Positions 62,408-64,000 of a stretch of DNA of 64,000 nucleotides are shown in pieces; within the stretch, counting starts at the first letter, position 1, and the number at the start of each line of letters is the position of its first letter. Made by a program: the position numbers and the translations under genes. The notes under the pieces were generated by a model that saw only the letters and a list, made by a program, of their open reading frames with translations, was not told the origin of the DNA and searched no databases. This stretch comes from Kineosporia mesophila (lineage in GTDB: Bacteria; Actinomycetota; Actinomycetes; Actinomycetales; Kineosporiaceae). The stretch lies in NCBI RefSeq assembly GCF_021129235.1, contig NZ_JAJOMA010000032.1, positions 1 to 64,000 on the forward strand. The letters are read 5' to 3'.

Positions 62408-62423
62408 TCGTTACTCGAAAATC

Positions 62424-62485
62424 GCGTGAACGGTTCACGCCAGAAAATCTCGGGTCGATAAATTTCGGGCCCCGGCGGGCCGAAA
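62424..62485. terminator. Two hairpins after the EccC-like gene
   Basis: GCGTGAAC-G-GTTCACGC (62424-62440) and a TTTCGG(G)CCC/GGGCCGAAA stem (62463-62485) lie in tandem ~17 and ~56 bp past the stop, within an AT-richer patch. Together they probably stop transcription of the EccC-like gene. The remaining ~200 bases to the DUF1800 start show no gene. Confidence 0.7.
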
Positions 62486-62691
62486 ATGACCTTGAGCAAT
62501 GGCTTATTGCCGTTCGCTGTGAATTTTCCCCTGTCTTCCATGCTTCTCGGCCCTCGGGCGGTCAGGAATCTTTTGACGGCCGGGTGATGCGCCCGTAAGG
62601 AATCAGGCGGCTTCATGTCCTGAGTGCGTTCCGGTCCCGGACCGCAGTGATTTCCAGTGATTCTCAGCGACGTGGAAGGACTCCCCCACCC

Positions 62692-64000
62692 ATGCCCGAG
62701 CTGCCCCCGCCGCCCGCACCGGGCCGGCGGTCCCGACGGGTCGCCGCCGAGCCGAGCCACGACGCCGGGCGACTCTCGCGCCGCACGCTGGTGGCGGCCG
62801 GTGGTACCGGTGTGGCGGCGGCGACCGCCACCGCCACGTTCCTGCTGAAGCCCTCCGGCGGGAGCGCCACCAGCGCCGAGCAGGCCGCTCAGATCGGTCA
62901 GGGCGGCCAGACCGGTCAGATCACGCTGACCGCCGCCCGGCGGAGGGCGAACGCCGCCGAGGCGGCCGATGTCGCCCAGGCGGCGAAAGCCACCACCGCC
63001 GAGAGCACCGCGACCGAGGCGACCACCTCGTCCTCCAACGACAGCACCACCACCGCGGCCGCGACGTACTCGATGAACCGCGACCTCGACCCCGCGCTCC
63101 TGCTCAGCCGCGCCACGTACGGGCACACCACCGCGTCCGCCGCCGAACTCAAGCGCCTGGGCCCGAAGAAGTGGCTCGAACGGCAGCTCCAGCCGGCGAA
63201 GATCTCCGACCCGGGCGTCAAGGTACTGGAGCAGTACTGGCCGCATCTGAGCCGCACGATCAGCCAGGTGAAGGCCGCGACGGACAGGAAGGACTACTGG
63301 ATGCCGCTGATGGGTGACCACATCGGTCGCGCCATCTTCAGCCGCCGCCAGCTGTTCGAGGTGATGGTCGACTTCTGGTCCAACCACCTCAACGTCTTCC
63401 CCTCCGACAGCCCCGGCGGCACCTACGAGACCCGGCACGCCTACCAGCGCGACGTGATCCGGAAGCACGCCCTGGGCGACTTCGAGTCGATGCTGCTGGC
63501 CAGTGCCTTCCACCCGACGATGCTGGCCTACCTGAACGGCAACGGCTCCACCGGCCAGGAGCCGAACGAGAACTACGCCCGGGAGATCCTGGAGCTGCAC
63601 ACCGTCGGCGTCGACGCCGGGTACACCGAGCGCGACGTGCAGAAGGGCGCCCTGCTGCTGACCGGCTGGAAGCTGGACGACCAGCTGCGCGCCACCTACC
63701 TCCCGGCCAACCACTACGTGGGCAAGCTCCGGGTTTTCGGCTTCACCACGGCGAACGCCACCGCCGCCTCGGGGAAGACGGCCCAGCGCGCCTACGTCAA
63801 GTACCTGGCGCGGCACCCGAAGACGGCCCAGCACATCGCCCGCAAGCTCGCGGTGCGGTTCGTGAGTGACAACCCGCCCGCGTCGCTGGTGAAGAAACTG
63901 GCCGCCGCCTACACCAAGAACGACACGAAGATCGCGCCGGTACTACGGATGCTGTTCTCCTCGAAGGAGTTCTCGGTCTCGAAGGGCAAGAAGCTGCGCC
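62692..64000 (+). CDS. Tat-exported DUF1800 protein (window end truncated)
   Basis: At least 436 residues from ATG 62692, GGAAGGA upstream. Proline-rich N-terminus, twin-arginine signal (LSRRTLVAAGG ... ATATATFLL at ~30-52), an Ala/Thr/Ser-rich linker to ~125, then the DUF1800 domain (LLSRATYGHTTASAAELKRLGPKKWLERQL; EVMVDFWSNHLNVF; YAREILELHTVGVDAGYTERDVQ). DUF1800 proteins usually pair with a DUF1501 sulfatase-like partner, which would lie just beyond the window. Exact role unknown. Confidence 0.9.
   Translation, partial: MPELPPPPAPGRRSRRVAAEPSHDAGRLSRRTLVAAGGTGVAAATATATFLLKPSGGSATSAEQAAQIGQGGQTGQITLTAARRRANAAEAADVAQAAKATTAESTATEATTSSSNDSTTTAAATYSMNRDLDPALLLSRATYGHTTASAAELKRLGPKKWLERQLQPAKISDPGVKVLEQYWPHLSRTISQVKAATDRKDYWMPLMGDHIGRAIFSRRQLFEVMVDFWSNHLNVFPSDSPGGTYETRHAYQRDVIRKHALGDFESMLLASAFHPTMLAYLNGNGSTGQEPNENYAREILELHTVGVDAGYTERDVQKGALLLTGWKLDDQLRATYLPANHYVGKLRVFGFTTANATAASGKTAQRAYVKYLARHPKTAQHIARKLAVRFVSDNPPASLVKKLAAAYTKNDTKIAPVLRMLFSSKEFSVSKGKKLR

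Noticed and set aside
62404-63834. Long minus-strand frame at the right end
   Set aside because: Antisense to the DUF1800 gene with Tat signal; composition is shadow-like.

Overview
The window is high-GC DNA from an actinomycete. GTG and TTG starts are common, third codon positions are almost all G or C, and the gene families are typical of filamentous or spore-forming Actinomycetota: XRE/DUF397 pairs, SigE-family and ECF sigma factors, GlxA-type regulators, GH18 and GH87 secreted hydrolases, and CbxX/EccC-type ATPases. Kineosporiaceae or a Streptomyces relative would fit, but the genus cannot be fixed from this sequence alone. The first ~28 bases are a poly-G run inside a proline linker codon stretch, so position 1 is probably a contig edge.

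Layout. 1-2.6 kb: a truncated secreted GH87 alpha-1,3-glucanase and an O-methyltransferase pseudogene. 2.7-11.5 kb: an IclR regulator divergent from a six-gene meta-cleavage operon for homoprotocatechuate (FAD monooxygenase, HpaH, an HpaG-like FAH domain fused to RraA, HpaE, HpaD, a second aldehyde dehydrogenase). No separate HpaI aldolase is present, and the RraA domain is a candidate replacement. 11.5-22 kb: LacI with an MFS exporter and twin operators, a GlxA regulator divergent from a quinone oxidoreductase, a PatB-type C-S lyase, a GGDEF-EAL protein with an intact I-site, and an MFS/TetR divergent pair. 22-30.5 kb: membrane proteins, a SigE-family sigma factor with a kelch membrane protein, an aldo/keto reductase with a TetR, an SDR, and an XRE/DUF397 pair facing a small coupled peptide operon.

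31-43 kb: a DUF4143-type ATPase preceded by three direct repeats spaced exactly 23 bp apart; a membrane protein with a NADase-type glycan-binding partner; a GH13 enzyme; a MarR regulator that shares a 20-bp motif with a FUSC-type exporter; a truncated carboxylase beta subunit abutting GrpB; a secreted beta-propeller protein; and a sigma-factor remnant. 43-51 kb: two regulator/SDR pairs, one with an almost perfect 25-bp-arm inverted repeat, then a Gfo/Idh/MocA oxidoreductase, a membrane-anchored GH18-like protein, and a Phd/VapC toxin-antitoxin pair. 51-64 kb: a GH18 chitinase, a discoidin protein, decayed lectin and membrane gene fragments, a large LuxR regulator, a 92-bp cruciform, DeoR, an ECF sigma factor, a divergent EccA-like (beta-helix fused, frameshifted) and EccC-like ATPase pair suggestive of type VII secretion, and a Tat-exported DUF1800 protein cut by the window end.

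The theme is a regulator-rich accessory region. Most enzymes sit beside a divergent or co-transcribed one-component regulator, and in many cases a palindromic operator can be read directly. Several decayed genes (2.2, 22.1, 39.4, 42.8, 54.6 kb) mark sites of past rearrangement. No tRNA, rRNA, CRISPR array or complete insertion sequence was seen.
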